Positions 35,300 to 46,874 of a DNA stretch of 64,000 bases are shown piece by piece; the stretch's first letter is position 1, and each line of letters begins with the position of its first letter. The DNA comes from Chinchilla lanigera (Eukaryota; Chordata; Mammalia; Rodentia; Chinchillidae). Location: NCBI RefSeq assembly GCF_000276665.1, contig NW_004955465.1, positions 4,972,136 through 5,036,135 of the forward strand. Direction: 5' to 3'. A program made the position numbers and the translations under genes. The notes under the pieces are model-generated. The model did not search any database. It saw only the letters and a list, made by a program, of their open reading frames with translations, and had not been told where the DNA came from.

Positions 35300-35860
35300 T
35301 ATGGAAACAGCCTAAGCAAGTGTAATCAGATGAGTAAATAAGGCAAATGTGTATATGTGTATAATAGAATACTATTCTATCATAAAGAAGCAAGTTTGGT
35401 TACTTACAACAACCTGGTTGAATGTGGAGGATCTTAGTGTAAGTGAAATAAAGCAAACAGAGAAAGATGAATATTACACATGGAATTCAAAAAGGTCAAA
35501 TTAATAGAAGTAGAGAGGATAACGGCCACAAAAGATAGAGAAGGGTATAGATAGAGAAGAAAGATGTTATCCGAAGGGTAAAAATTTCAGTTAAACAGGA
35601 GGAATACACTGTAGTGATCTGTTTCATGGAACTGTAACTATAATAAATAACACTGCAATGTATATTTCAAAATTATGAAGAGAGAAGATTTTAAGTGTTT
35701 TACCACACAAAGGAACTTAGGTATGTGAAGTGAAAGATAATCTTCTTTTAATAATTCCACAATGTAAAGCAATGTCCAGTTATCACCCTTTACCCCCTAA
35801 ATGTATAAAACCAATATTTGTAAATTAAAAATAAAATTAAACTCAAAAATATAAAGAATT
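35300..35860 (+). mobile_element. L1 3' end, sense (3' part of the same insertion)
   Basis: Begins 'atggaaacagcctaagc', continues 'tagaatactattctatcata', 'cctggttgaatgtggagga', 'agtgaaataaagcaaacag', and runs through a 3' UTR to an A-rich end near 35820-35860. This is the sense 3' end of L1. Joined head-on to the antisense segment before it. Confidence 0.85.
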
Positions 35861-35897
35861 TTAAAAGCAATGAGGCAATGATCAAAACATAATTTTA

Positions 35898-36017
35898 AGG
35901 CCGGGCATCTTGGTACACATCTGTATCCCAGCTACACGGAAGGTTGTAGGAAGAAGATTTGTTGGGGTTAGGGAGTTCCAGTCCAGCCTGAGCAACAACA
36001 TAGTGAGAACTTGGAGG
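35898..36017 (+). mobile_element. B1-like (7SL) SINE, plus strand
   Basis: 'ggccgggcatcttggtacac', 'atctgtatcccagctac', 'ccagcctgagcaacaacata', 'gtgagaacttgg'. A monomer without the 29-bp duplication. A GA microsatellite replaces its A-tail. Confidence 0.8.
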
Positions 36018-36062
36018 GGAAGAGAGAGAGAGAAAGGAGAGAGAGAGAGAGAGAGAAGAAGG
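36018..36062. repeat. GA microsatellite at a SINE 3' end
   Basis: Interrupted (GA)n run directly at the 3' end of the B1-like SINE. Confidence 0.9.
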
Positions 36063-37061
36063 TGAGGAAAAAACCCTTTGGTATGATAGTAGCCTGGAGA
36101 CTATCATTCATGACTAGATTATAGGTAAAGTTTTCCTGATATAGAGTAAAAATAGCATAAGTGTGAAGTAGAGTTTTCAGAAGAATTCAACTATGGGATA
36201 TTTTAAAATACTCATTCTAGGAGCAGAATATGAATGCTCATCTTGCCTACAGTTTCATGAATTAGGATTTGAAAAACTAATAATTAAAAACCTTATTCCA
36301 AATTTAGTTGTCAGCATCAAATAATGGGAAAAGTAGGAGAGTGTGTACATGTCATTTTAGTCCTTTGTTAACAAGAATGAATTAATTATAATGATTGTCA
36401 AACAAATTACTAATATAGATGAGTTGGATGAAAAAGTATACCATAGGTTTTGAAAGATAAATCTAGTTTTATTCCCTAGGCTTAACTGTTTATCATCTTG
36501 GTGACTTTGACTAAGTCAACATGTTTCTCTGAGACAATTCCCTCATTTCTAATGAGCAGGTTACATAAATGAGAGTATAGCGTTATTGCTATATACTACA
36601 CTTGACCAGAAAATTTGACTTTGGAAATTCTGTAAGTCTCTTATATCAATAAGGTCACTGAAATAGAAAACCACTGCAATAATTCAGAATCTGGCAATTA
36701 ACTATGTCTGCACATGGAGAGAGGAAAAATGGTCATACTGGGCCAGTTACTAAGCAACCATTTTGTATTACCCCTTCTCACCAGGCTGGGAAGAGAACAA
36801 AGAAATGATGCTCTCCTGTTAGACTCTATTAATCTCTTTTAAAGGGACATGCCACCAAAGCAAAGATGGCAAATCATGTCTTTAAGAATTGGTTCATAAA
36901 TGGAGATTTGTAATTCTATGGTGCTCCTCCACCATTTTCTGATATTAAATTTCAATATTTCTTGACACAAAGACCACTTTGGGAATCATGAAAACTACAG
37001 TGAATTAGTGAATGTGTGAAACCACTAACAGATGGTTTTATATATACTTCACCCTTGTTAT
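36063..37061. other. Unique AT-rich sequence, nothing recognised
   Basis: About 1 kb with no long ORF and no recognised repeat. Confidence 0.4.
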
Positions 37062-37076
37062 CCACTATGGATTCTT

Positions 37077-37186
37077 TTTGGTCTTTTTTTTTTTTTTTCA
37101 CTGTTTTCCTTTTTGGTACTGGGAATTGAACTCAGGGCCTCGCACTTGCCAGGCAGGTCCTGCACTGCTGAGCTACTTCCCCAGCC
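37077..37186 (-). mobile_element. ID-like tRNA SINE, minus strand, with 15-bp TSD
   Basis: T-run then 'ggtactgggaattgaactca', 'gggcctcgcacttgccaggc', 'gctgagctacttccccagcc'. Perfect 15-bp repeats ccactatggattctt flank it at 37062-37076 and 37187-37201. The two ORFs through it are artefacts. Confidence 0.9.
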
Positions 37187-37201
37187 CCACTATGGATTCT
37201 T

Positions 37202-37396
37202 AAACACAACCAAATAGGGAATTATATTACTACTCATTTAAAAAAAATGTTCTTATAGTTCAAATATATTTATTAAAGTATAAAGCACATGCTAAAATAT
37301 AAAAATAGGAATGTTTAGCAGAAAAAGACAGAGAAAAATATTCCAAAATCATTAGAAGAAATATCACAATTCCCAAGACCTAAGGGAGATATAATG
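37202..37396. other. Short unique spacer
   Basis: AT-rich DNA between a SINE and a solo LTR; nothing recognised. Confidence 0.4.
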
Positions 37397-37401
37397 GTCA
37401 T

Positions 37402-37786
37402 TGTCGTAGTTCAGATCTCAGCTGTTCCCCAAATGTGTCTGTTTGGGCCCCAGCACTTGGTATCAACAGCATGTGGTGGAAATTTTTAATTTAATAGGCC
37501 TAGAGGGAGGACTTTTGGTGATTGGGGGTGTGTCCTCAGAGGGAGCATGGGATATCACACCTCCCTCTTCTCTTTGCATCTTGACCATGGTACAAGCAGC
37601 TTTGCTTCCCAAGTACTATTGCCACGATATGCCATCTTGCCACAGTCTTAAAATAGGGAAGCCAACTGACCATGACCTGAAACTTCCAAAATTGTGGGCC
37701 AGTAAAATCTTTCCTCAGTATAGATTATCTCCTCTTTATGATTATCTCAAGTATTTTGTTACTATAATGAAAGCCGGACTGACACA
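37402..37786 (+). mobile_element. Solo LTR (MaLR type) with 5-bp TSD
   Basis: A 385-bp element starts TGTCGTAG and ends GACACA. It is flanked by gtcat at 37397-37401 and 37787-37791. Typical MaLR order inside: 'tgttccccaaatgtgtctgt', 'ggcctagagggagga', 'ggtgtgtcctcagaggga', 'ccaaaattgtgggccagtaa', 'ctcaagtattttgttac'. The 124-codon ORF across it is incidental. No interior is attached. Confidence 0.8.
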
Positions 37787-38050
37787 GTCATGCAGGACAG
37801 AAATCCTTTTATCCTGATTTCATTTAAACGTTAATTAGACTCATAATTTCACTACTATTTGAATATATGAGTCAATGTGTATTTTATTAACCTAAATTAA
37901 AAAGTCCCACATTTTATTTTATTTTTGAGGATGATTCTACAGAGTGCCTCATTAAAATTACCCATGACAATTTTTGAAAGTACAGATTCTTGGTCTTTGT
38001 GAAATGTACTGAGCCGAATTCTCCATAGTGATGGGAATGAATGTATGTTC

Positions 38051-38140
38051 TATTTTTTATCTTTTTGATGGTAGAGATTGGACCCAGGAACATCAGTCAT
38101 GTTACACATGTGCTCCACTACTGAGCTGCATGCCAAGCCA
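38051..38140 (-). mobile_element. ID-like tRNA SINE, minus strand, old
   Basis: 'tttttgatggtagagattgg', 'acccaggaacatcagtcatg' and 'ccactactgagctgcatgcc' show an eroded antisense ID-like body after a T-rich tail. Confidence 0.7.
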
Positions 38141-40389
38141 ACTATCTGTTTTTAACAATTTTCCTGATGATCCTTAGCCAGACTAAAGCTTGAGAACAAC
38201 TCTGCTGTTTTTTGAAGTTCTTTATTAAGTTTCCTGATATCTAACCAAAGCTTTAACACTACAAGGGTATAAAATTTCAGTTTGTTAAATTAAGCTCATT
38301 TCCAACTTGAATTGCCCTATTTTTGAGTAAAGAAAATGCTTTTTACAGATTTGGTCCATGGGAAGTTAAAAGTACTACAACCCTATGGGATAAGAAAAAA
38401 ATTATGCCTATCGATGATTGTCATCTAGTTCAGTTAATAAGAAATAATAACAATCATACCATCTTGGGAAGTGACATGGATTGTGGTGACCATTTTCACC
38501 TTGACAGCAGAGCAGGAGGATCTCTAGGGATTATTTTCTGAGAAAAGCATAATACCCAAAGTGGAACATTATTCAAGGTTTTCAAAACCAGTAATTACAT
38601 CAGCACACAAATGGTAAGACCAACAAAATTTAAACTGTGTCTTTCCTTTAATTCTGGTTAGGGAATGTATAAATTAATATAATGAAACAGGATCCATCTT
38701 TTTTCTTCTATAACATATCATTGTCTCAAACTTGTATTTTTTTCCATGGGGAGATAATGACATCGAGAAGGGAGGTTTAGAAGGAGGAGCAAACATAATG
38801 AATCTGCTATTTGTTTCAGAAAAGCATGTTTTTATAATTCAGGAGGCCATTTGGGATTCAACAGAAGCAACTAAACTAATTACAAGAAGCCAAACAACCC
38901 ACTCTTGCATGGGTGGCATTCAGTGTTGACCTGCTAAGACGACAAATGCCAATCACTTTTTGTCACAGGGGTCAATGCATGCCCTGTATTAAAACCATCT
39001 ACACTCTGCTGGCACCTTCCTTGTATCTTGCACTACCTATCTGGGAGCATTGATAAGAGGAAGACTCCATCACGCTGTGCAGTGCAAACATGCTGAGGCT
39101 CTGTAACATCTGTGCCAGAACTTTTGCATCCTTATAAATCATACCCCAGCTCTTCCTGGGGTAACAAGAAAGACATTTTGGCATAGAAATGTAAATCATT
39201 GCACGCCCTATGGAATTAAGTAATAGTTGAGCTCATTTACCAGCTTGGCACAGTTCTCTGTGAAAGTTTGAGAGTGGGGGGCAGTTTCAATGAAGTGTAG
39301 AGTTTGACTTTCACTGAACCACTCACATATAATTAAAATTAAAAACAACTAACATTATTTATTACAATTTTGTGGGTTGACATTACCATTCATGCCTGCA
39401 AATGCAGTGTATTTAACAGGGCAGAGAATACATTTCACATTCCATGTCAGCAGGGTACCTAATTCTTTCATGCCATGTTGAGGCCCGGATAAAACTATTT
39501 GACTGATACCAGGAAAGCCGATGCCAACATTGTGCACTTTCTGCTATCCTGAATGTTGCACATTTAAGTGTTCATAGGGATCGAGAGGAAGCCAAAGTGA
39601 GAATTTTCTCTTCCACTTTAGATTCCTTATCTTGAGAAATGATGTTGTGGGGCTCAGACAGGCTCAGAAATGTATTCATAAAATAACATATATCCTTAAA
39701 ATTTTGGTACCTATACAAATATAAATATTCTTCTTGTGTCTCTTCTTTTTTCCATGACTATGCAGTTCTAGCACAGAAACAAGCAGATGAATAATATAAA
39801 TATATGAAACGCTGCCCTCTTTCAGCATGAGGGTAGCTCTGTCCATGGTATAGAAAGACGCTGTCCTTCCAGAACGCATTGAACTGAAGAACAGGAACTA
39901 CAATAATCCTCAATCCCCTAGAAATCTTAAGTTTAAACTTATCATTTGACAGGAAATATTGTAAATACACATGTGAATCTAAGAGATTTTTTAGAAGTTA
40001 AGGAAGTTGTAACTGATTCCTTTTTCCCACAGAACAAGTTGCATTATTGCAGAGCAATGAGAAAAATGTTGGATAGATAAAAAAGCAATCTGATAGGTGC
40101 AATTTCATATGCAGGACAAAATGCTTATAAATTTGGTAGATAACCCACATATTTCTCTGCCTCCTGTTATGTCTACACTTGAATGTGAAGTTTGGTTTGT
40201 ACTAGGTGTGCATTGGTTTTTCACCATTGCAACACTTAAGTGCAACTATCCTCATTTGGAGACCATGTCTGTATAATCTAAAATATTTAGGAATATGAGG
40301 CATTTGCTGTTGTAGTCTGCCATGGCACCATTGTAATATATATTTTTAACTAAGATTTTAATATTTGTTAGGAAATGCTTGCAGTACAC
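38141..40389. other. Unique stretch, possibly containing conserved non-coding DNA
   Basis: About 2.2 kb without clear repeats. Parts at 38300-38540 and 38740-39240 have balanced composition and homeodomain-like ATTA cores, in contrast to the surrounding repeats. No coding exon is supported; ORFs up to 72 codons have no domain. Confidence 0.3.
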
Positions 40390-42960
40390 AATGATTGCCT
40401 TCACTGTGGGGAGTTGGTACATGTACATAAGCACATCTCAATCCCTTTTACAGCCCATTTCCTTCCTCTGCTATACACCTACCTCCAACGATCGGTCTCA
40501 TACCCATCTGCAAAAGATCCATCTCCGTATTTCCTATTATCCATCTCTAATTTGCTCCTTAAATTATTTCTATTTTTGGTTTCTCATATGTGAAAAATCA
40601 TGCAATATTTCTCTTACTCAATATTCTATTCAATATTCTATTGAGTATAAATACTGCATTTGCTTTATCCATTCATCTATTGGTGGACATATAAACTACT
40701 TCCAATGTTCAGGTCTTATGAACTGTGTTGATATAAACATGGGTATCCATTTATCACTGTAATATGATGTCTTTAACTATTTCAGGAAAATACCTAGAAA
40801 GGAGAAATCTGGGCCAAATAGAATGTTTATCTTTTAAGTGTTTGAGGAATCTTCGTGCTGAATTCCATGGTAGTTGTACTAATACACATTTGTACTAGTA
40901 ATAAACCTAGTTCCTTTTCCTTGGCAGACTTGCCAACATTTGTTACTATTTCATTTTTTGATGATAGCCATGTTTTCTGGACTAAGATGAAAATGATTTG
41001 CATTCATCTAATGGCAAGTTATGATGAGCATTTTATCATGTATTTATTGACTATTTGTCCTTCTTCCTCTGAGAAGCATCTATATATTTCAGTTGCCCGT
41101 TTTTTGATATAATAAATAAAAGGTCTTTTATTTTGAGGGGTCTAATTATTTCTATGAGTTCTGTACATATCCTTGATTTGTAGTTTTCTGTCAAGGTGTA
41201 GTTTGAAAATTTTTTGCATTCCATTGGTTGTCTCATTACTATATTGGTCATTTCTTTGGCTATGAAGAAGCCTCTTAATTGTATATGATCCTATTTTTTA
41301 GTCTTGATATTATTTCTGGTGCATTGAGGGTCCCTTTGGAAATTACTTGTCACACTTATGTCTTCAAGGGCTTTATACCCATTTTATTTTCCAGCAGATT
41401 AGATATTCTGTTTTACTATTCATATTTTTGATCTATTTTGCTTGTTGTTTAGTACATGGTGACAGATATGTGTCTAGATTCAATCATCTGCTTGAGGACA
41501 GCCAGTTTTCCCACCATTTGTTAAAAATGCTATATTTCCTCCAGTATATGTTTTTGGTCCCTTGGCAAAGATGAAATGGCAGAAGTGTCTGGGATTGCTT
41601 TTGCATCTTCTACTGTGCTCCACTGATCTGTATGTCTGTATTTGTGCAAGTACCATGCTGTTTTTATAACTGTACCTCTGTAATATACCTTGAGGTCCAG
41701 GATTGTGAAGCCTAATGCTTTGCTCTTTTTGCTCACTCTCTGGTTCAGTATGAATTTAGGATATTTCTAGTTCTGTGAGGAATACATTTGGTATTTTGAT
41801 TGAAATTGCATTCAATCTATATATCATTTGGCCATTTTAATAATATTGGTTCTGCCTATCTAGGAACATGGGATACCTTTGCCTTTCCTGATGTTTGTGC
41901 TCTTTGATCTCCTTTTTCAGGGGACTTTGATTTCCTTTACAGAGGCTTTTCATCTACTTTGTTTGGTAAATTCCTAAGTATTTAATTTTTTTGGTTCTAT
42001 TATGAATGGTACCATTATCCTATATTTTTTTGTAATGAACTCATTACTAGTGTACCTGAATGCCATTGTTTCTTATGTTCATTTTGTATCCTACTACCTT
42101 GCTGAATTTATTAGTAGTGGGAGTTTTTAGGTAGAATTATTTGGGTCTTATATGTAAAGGATAATGTCAACTGTGAAAAAGGATAAGTTGATTGCTTTTT
42201 TAAATGTATGTATCCCTTTTATTTCTTTTCTTTCCTGATTGCTCTGGCTACTATTTTAAGTACGTCATTGAAGAAGAGTGGTAGTGGACATCCTTGTTTT
42301 CTTCCTGATTGTGGAGGAAAAGCTTCCATTTCCCCCCCATTTAATATGATACTGGAAATAGATTTAGTTTAAGGGGCTTTTATCAGGTTGAGATAAGGTC
42401 TTCTGCACCTATTTTCTTTGGGGTTCTTATCATGAATGAATGTTGGATTTTGTCAAAGGATTTTTCAGGGTCTATTGGAATGACCATTCAATTTTTGTCC
42501 TTGATTCTATTTGTGTGAGTATTACATTTATTGATTTGCATACTTTGAAGCATCCATGAATCATTGGGATACAACCTACTTTGCCAGGATGTATGATCTT
42601 TTGAACAATTTGTTGCATTGTCTTTATCAGTATCTTGCTGAGGATCTCTGCATCTATGTTCATTAAAGGAATTGACCTGTAGAGATTGACCTATAGATTT
42701 ATCTTTTAGTTGAGTAATTTTTTGGTTTTGGAATCAGTTATGCTAGCTTCCAGTAGTAATTTTGGCAGTACTTCTTTCCTTTCAATTTCACTGAAGAGTT
42801 TGAGGAGTAATGGTGTTAAAATCTCCCTGAAGTTCTTGTAGAATTCAGTAGTGAAACCATCAGGTCCTAGGCTTTTCCTAGTTGGTAATTTTTTAATTAC
42901 TGCCTCAATTTATTGCCTTGCACTATCGAGAGTTTTATGTCTTTTTGGTTCAGTTCATAA
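40390..42960 (-). mobile_element. Degraded L1, antisense, about 2.6 kb
   Basis: The plus strand follows antisense L1 from 3' UTR into ORF2: 'gctttatccattcatctatt', 'atataaacatgggtatccat', 'gaattccatggtagttgtac', 'gatgatagccatgttttctg', 'ccagttttcccaccatttgt', 'tgtgctccactgatctgtat', 'gtaccatgctgtttttataa', 'attgctctggctacta', 'ggacatccttgttttcttcc', 'ggattttgtcaaaggatttt', 'attacatttattgatttgca', 'ctgaggatctctgcatctat'. The whole run is in the expected order. Frames are heavily broken, so it is an inactive copy with reverse-transcriptase relics. Confidence 0.92.
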
Positions 42961-43429
42961 GAATCTTTACACTTCTGGACTCTCAAATTTATTGGACAAC
43001 AGGTTTGTTAAGTAGATACTAATAGATGCATCATCTATGACACTATTAACAATAAAAATAATTCAGTAATAGTGGCATACAGTCAACTAATTTTCCCAAA
43101 CTCTTAAAGCATAATAGTAGTGCTAATAAAAATGTAGGATGTAGGGAAGGGGAAAGGAAAGAGGTAAAATTTGAGAAATCACAAAAATGAAGAAGAGAAG
43201 GAGGAGAGAAAAGTAGACCCAATTAAAGAGTACAAGAATTTTAATAGAATTAGATAAAAGTAACAGAAAAGAATATATAAGAAAAGAATAAAAAATAAAG
43301 AACAGAGAACCAAAGAAAGGAAAAAAGAAAAAGAAAAAAAAATGCACCTTTGCCTCCAAACCAACAACAACAGAAAGAGAAATGCATCTAAACAATTACT
43401 GTGTGTTTAAAGGAGTAGCTTCGTTATAG
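42961..43429. other. AT-rich region with a purine-rich tract
   Basis: After the L1, an A/G-rich plus strand runs at about 43135-43350 (many 'gaaagg', 'aagaag', 'gaaaaaaag' units). The opposite-strand F/S/L-rich ORF is an artefact. It may be the L1 5' region or an unrelated tract. Confidence 0.4.
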
Positions 43430-44370
43430 ATTTTGCAGTATTAGAATCTACCAGATATGAAGCAGGGATGGTGAGTTACTACTAAGTACTATTCTGTTTG
43501 CACACTCATGGATTTTTATGGGGATAGTGAGTCTTGGCATGTATTTACTGCTGGGTGTGGCTGGTCAGTGGTGTCTGCCATACAGCTATAGTCATTCTAG
43601 CTACTCCACTTTCTGCCTCCCTCTGTGCACCCAAAGCCACGGTTTCCTCTGCTTAGCCTTATAGATGGTGGGTTTGTGAGGAGCTCCTCCTGCTCCAGGG
43701 ATGCTCTGTTTGTACACCCTACACTGTGGCACGGTACAAGTTGAGGCATTTCCCTGATCACTTGGGCAGATGGGAAAGCAGACAAACCACTGAGCTCTGT
43801 GCTGGCTGTGGGCATCTGGACAGCGGGTAGGAGGATCAAGCCATTCACTGGGTTTAGTACCAGAACTTTCAGAGCCAGCCCCCTGCAAACCCCACATACA
43901 ACAAGCCCGGCTTTTCACCAGAGAGAAGAGGACCTCCTTGTCCTTTCAGGCCTCAGCTCAAACTTCTCCACTACACTTTTGAGGCTATCTCTGCACCCAG
44001 TCACTGTGCTATGATGATCCCCAAATTCTGAAGTAAAGCTGCTCTGTGGATTCTGATTCCCAGAGTAACTCAGTCCTAAAGTGCTACCCGCTTCCAAAAA
44101 GGTCTCATAATTAATCAGTCCCAAATATGACAGATACCACAGTAGATTTTTTCCTTTATCTCTGCCCTGCTATGCAAAAGTAGTTACTTTCAGAGTAAAA
44201 CTTCAAACTGATTTTGCAATTTAAAATAATTGTGGGCTTTCTTTTTGGCTAGCACTCCCAGCCCAGTTTCCATCTGGGGCTGCTAACCGTCTGGGGGGCG
44301 GGGTTTACTTTGTGTTTGAGGAAACAGGTCTCCCTCTCCCGGAGCCGGGCTTAGCATATGAGATTTCTTT
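43430..44370. other. GC-richer segment, possible L1 5' UTR, antisense
   Basis: Moderate GC with CpGs ('agccacggtttcc', 'ctcccggagccggg') and a GC-box-like 'ggggcggggttt' at about 44297. It follows an antisense L1 in the position where its 5' UTR would lie. ORFs of 71-105 codons have no domain. Tentative. Confidence 0.3.
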
Positions 44371-44478
44371 AGCACAGTTTGGAACTGAGTATCATTTTAC
44401 AGAGGTGTAATTTTTTTCTCCAAGTGCAATTAATTTGAGAAGTTACACTTTCTTTGCTCTTGTGGCTCTGGCTTTTAT

Positions 44479-44556
44479 TTGTTTTTTTTTTGTTTTGTTT
44501 TTTGTTTTTGGTTTTTCTCCGGTACCGGGAACCGAACTCACGACCTTGCACTTGCC
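44479..44556 (-). mobile_element. 5'-truncated ID-like SINE with 15-bp TSD
   Basis: T-rich tail with G interruptions, then 'ctccggtaccgggaaccgaa' and 'ctcacgaccttgcacttgcc', where the body stops. Perfect repeats ggctctggcttttat flank it at 44464-44478 and 44557-44571. Only the 3' part of the SINE RNA was copied. CpGs are intact, so it is young. Confidence 0.92.
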
Positions 44557-44571
44557 GGCTCTGGCTTTTAT

Positions 44572-44699
44572 GCCCAGAGCCCCATTGTTCCTGATTTGGT
44601 AATTCCAATAAATACAGTTTGGTAATTCCATCTCCCCAACCTCTAAGCCATAGTGATTTCATATCTAGTAAAACATTTAGCATTTTTCATCAAGTATTT
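44572..44699. other. Short unique spacer
   Basis: Nothing recognised. Confidence 0.4.
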
Positions 44700-45083
44700 C
44701 ATCCCAGTGTTAGTTTTCTACCACTCTATAACAAACTGCCACACACTTGTTGGTTAAAAACAATGTGGATCAATCTCAAAATTTCCCAAGATCTACAGTT
44801 GGGCTTCGATGAGCTCATTTTGTGGTCCGTCTAACTTCAGAGTAAAGTCACGGTGTGTATTTATGCTGCCATCTCATTTTAGGTCGGGATTCTTTGCTGA
44901 GCTCCTTCAGGTTCCTGGAAAAATTTATTTCCTTCCAGCTGTAGGACTAAAGTTCCTACTTCTGGACAGTTGCCAACCTAGTGGCCATTTTTAACTCTCA
45001 GAGGAACCACATGGCCATATCTTTGCACCTTCAAAGCCAGCAGGAAAAGCTTCTCTAGTCTGCTATGACTGAGACTTACATAT
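44700..45083 (-). mobile_element. Possible old LTR (MaLR-like), antisense
   Basis: 'ctataacaaactgccacaca' followed by 'cttgttggttaaaaacaatg' resembles the antisense end of an old mammalian LTR ('taacaaattaccacaaacttggtggcttaaaacaac'). The rest is diverged and ends are unclear. Confidence 0.35.
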
Positions 45084-45099
45084 ATAAAGTTGTCATGAG

Positions 45100-45204
45100 G
45101 GGCTGGGGATTTAGCTCAGCGGCAAAGCGCCTGCCTGGCAAGCGCAAAGTCGTGAGTTCGGTTCCCGGTACTGGAGAAAAACAAATAAATAAATAAATAA
45201 ATAA
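45100..45204 (+). mobile_element. Young ID-like tRNA SINE, plus strand, with 16-bp TSD
   Basis: Full-length body: 'ggggctggggatttagctca', 'gcggcaaagcgcctgcctgg', 'caagcgcaaagtcgtgagtt', 'cggttcccggtactgg', then an A-tail that has become (AAAT)n. Box A and box B are intact-looking. Perfect TSD ataaagttgtcatgag at 45084-45099 and 45205-45220. Confidence 0.95.
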
Positions 45205-45220
45205 ATAAAGTTGTCATGAG

Positions 45221-45799
45221 TGCCTTGCTCATAGAAGCAAATTCAGATATCATACTGACTGATGGACAGGGATGATACAAGCCACATACAACCTCAGGTG
45301 GAGATCTTTGGAACTGTCTCAGAATTATGACTATGATTGTATTTTAACTTAAATTATAAACAAAATTAAATAATTAAGAAATGTCTTTTCTTTATAAGGA
45401 AAATAAAAGCTTTATTCATCAGAAATCTGAATGTAGACTCTTGATTTCAGCAGAGAAAAGAGGAAGAGAAAAGTAGAACTTAATAAAGAGGCACAACATT
45501 TTTCTAAGATTCACAGGAGGGATAGCTTGCCATACATGAAAATCAGATGAAGACAAATTTGAATTTTGTGGAGGAACTTGTTTTGGGCATTAAATTGGAA
45601 GAGAACTGATATCTTGTAAAGAAATGATTTGTTATTTTCTTTCTTCAATATTTCACTCTGTAATCTGCTTGTGTTTCCTGATAGGTAAGTGTTTTTGTTC
45701 AAGTATATCTCCAGGGTACTTTGGCAGGTGTTACAGTAATTAAAGGTGCACCCAAAAGCAAAGACATTCTGCTTTCCTTCAGCTCTACCTACACACAAA
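45221..45799. other. Unique AT-rich sequence, nothing recognised
   Basis: No supported feature. A 98-codon minus-strand ORF has no domain. Confidence 0.4.
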
Positions 45800-46000
45800 T
45801 GTGTCAATATTTATATGGTAGCTTACTTAATATGTGGCATGCTAAGTGTGTTAGTCCTGTGAGTACACTCATCAAGCAGGTAGTTACCTACTTTCTTCTT
45901 TGTGCAGAGGAAGTCAGGAGCATGAATAAGATAACTGCATCTCCTGAGGCTTCATGACATATCAGTGATACAAATGGGATTATAACACAGCCTCTAATGA
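45800..46000 (+). mobile_element. Possible MIR SINE
   Basis: The order 'tggcatgctaagtgtgttag', 'actcatcaagcaggtag', 'gcagaggaagtcagg', 'gatacaaatgggattataac' parallels MIR ('tgccaggcactgtgctaagc..ctcatttaatcc..gaggtaggta..gaggaaactgaggc..gccgggattcgaac'). Ancient, so low identity is expected. Confidence 0.45.
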
Positions 46001-46874
46001 TTTGCCTGTATGCCCTTTGCCAGAATGAAAGAGGGGAACACTGTAGTACAAATATGACCCCAAATATAATCTGGAAGAAAAAAACCTGAGTCAATAATAT
46101 GAAACTCACAATTTCCACAATTGCAGTTCTTGGGAGAAACCAGATAACACCACTAACTCTTGTCCTCAATGAATTTCCCGAGTCTTTTTACACAGACACA
46201 GACACGGAAGAATAAGGCTCCCAACTGTCAAATTTACTGTGTTAATATCCATTTAGAAACATCATTTCACATATCCATTCTGCAGCAAAGTGAACAGTTT
46301 TTTCCAAGCTGATATCTTCCAAAGACGGCAGACCAATACCCTAAACCCTGTGAGCACTACAGCAGCATTTAGGATAATGACTTAACTCTCTGTGGGTTTC
46401 TAACAAGCACCCTTCTCAAAGAAGCACAGCTTTTCATCTCTCTGCTAATAGAACTTTTTGTTCAACGCTTGCCGAGACTGATGAGCACGAGATACGTATC
46501 CTTGGAAGTTGTCATTTTCTTGTTTATGCTACAGTGCAAGAAGCTTTACAGTTTTCCAAGGCCAAGCCAAAACAGTTTCCTAGAATAAATGAAAACAATT
46601 TTTTTTCCTTGGAGTTACCCAATATCTTCCCAAGATGTTTCTTTTACAGTAAGACTTGTGTTCTTTCTTTCATTTCCTTTGTTCTTCTTGTGTTGAGATT
46701 ACTTGATAGATACTCATGTTTTACTTTTCAAAATTTCTCATATTTTTAATTTCTCAATATATATTCTTTCAAACAAGCTCTAAAATATTGTTATGTCTTT
46801 GCCTATTAATTTATAATAGTAGACCTACAGGCATAGACCTTCACTGCTCACTTCTGCTCATTTCTTACAAACTT
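46001..46874. other. Unique sequence, nothing recognised
   Basis: AT-rich; no repeat or exon supported. Confidence 0.4.

Noticed and set aside
37443..37817. 124-codon ORF
   Set aside because: It lies almost entirely inside the solo LTR at 37402-37786 and has no retroviral or cellular domain.
40379..42663. Several ORFs as candidate genes
   Set aside because: They lie in an antisense degraded L1 and are frames in its broken ORF2 or 3' UTR.
44285..44360. Promoter based on a GC box
   Set aside because: One GC-box-like word in a GC-richer segment that may be an L1 5' UTR; no exon or CpG island of normal size follows.
45100..45180. Functional tRNA gene at this and the other tRNA-like sites
   Set aside because: The tRNA-like part leads into a SINE 3' body and A-tail with TSDs, and the same unit recurs many times. 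It is a SINE, not a tRNA gene.
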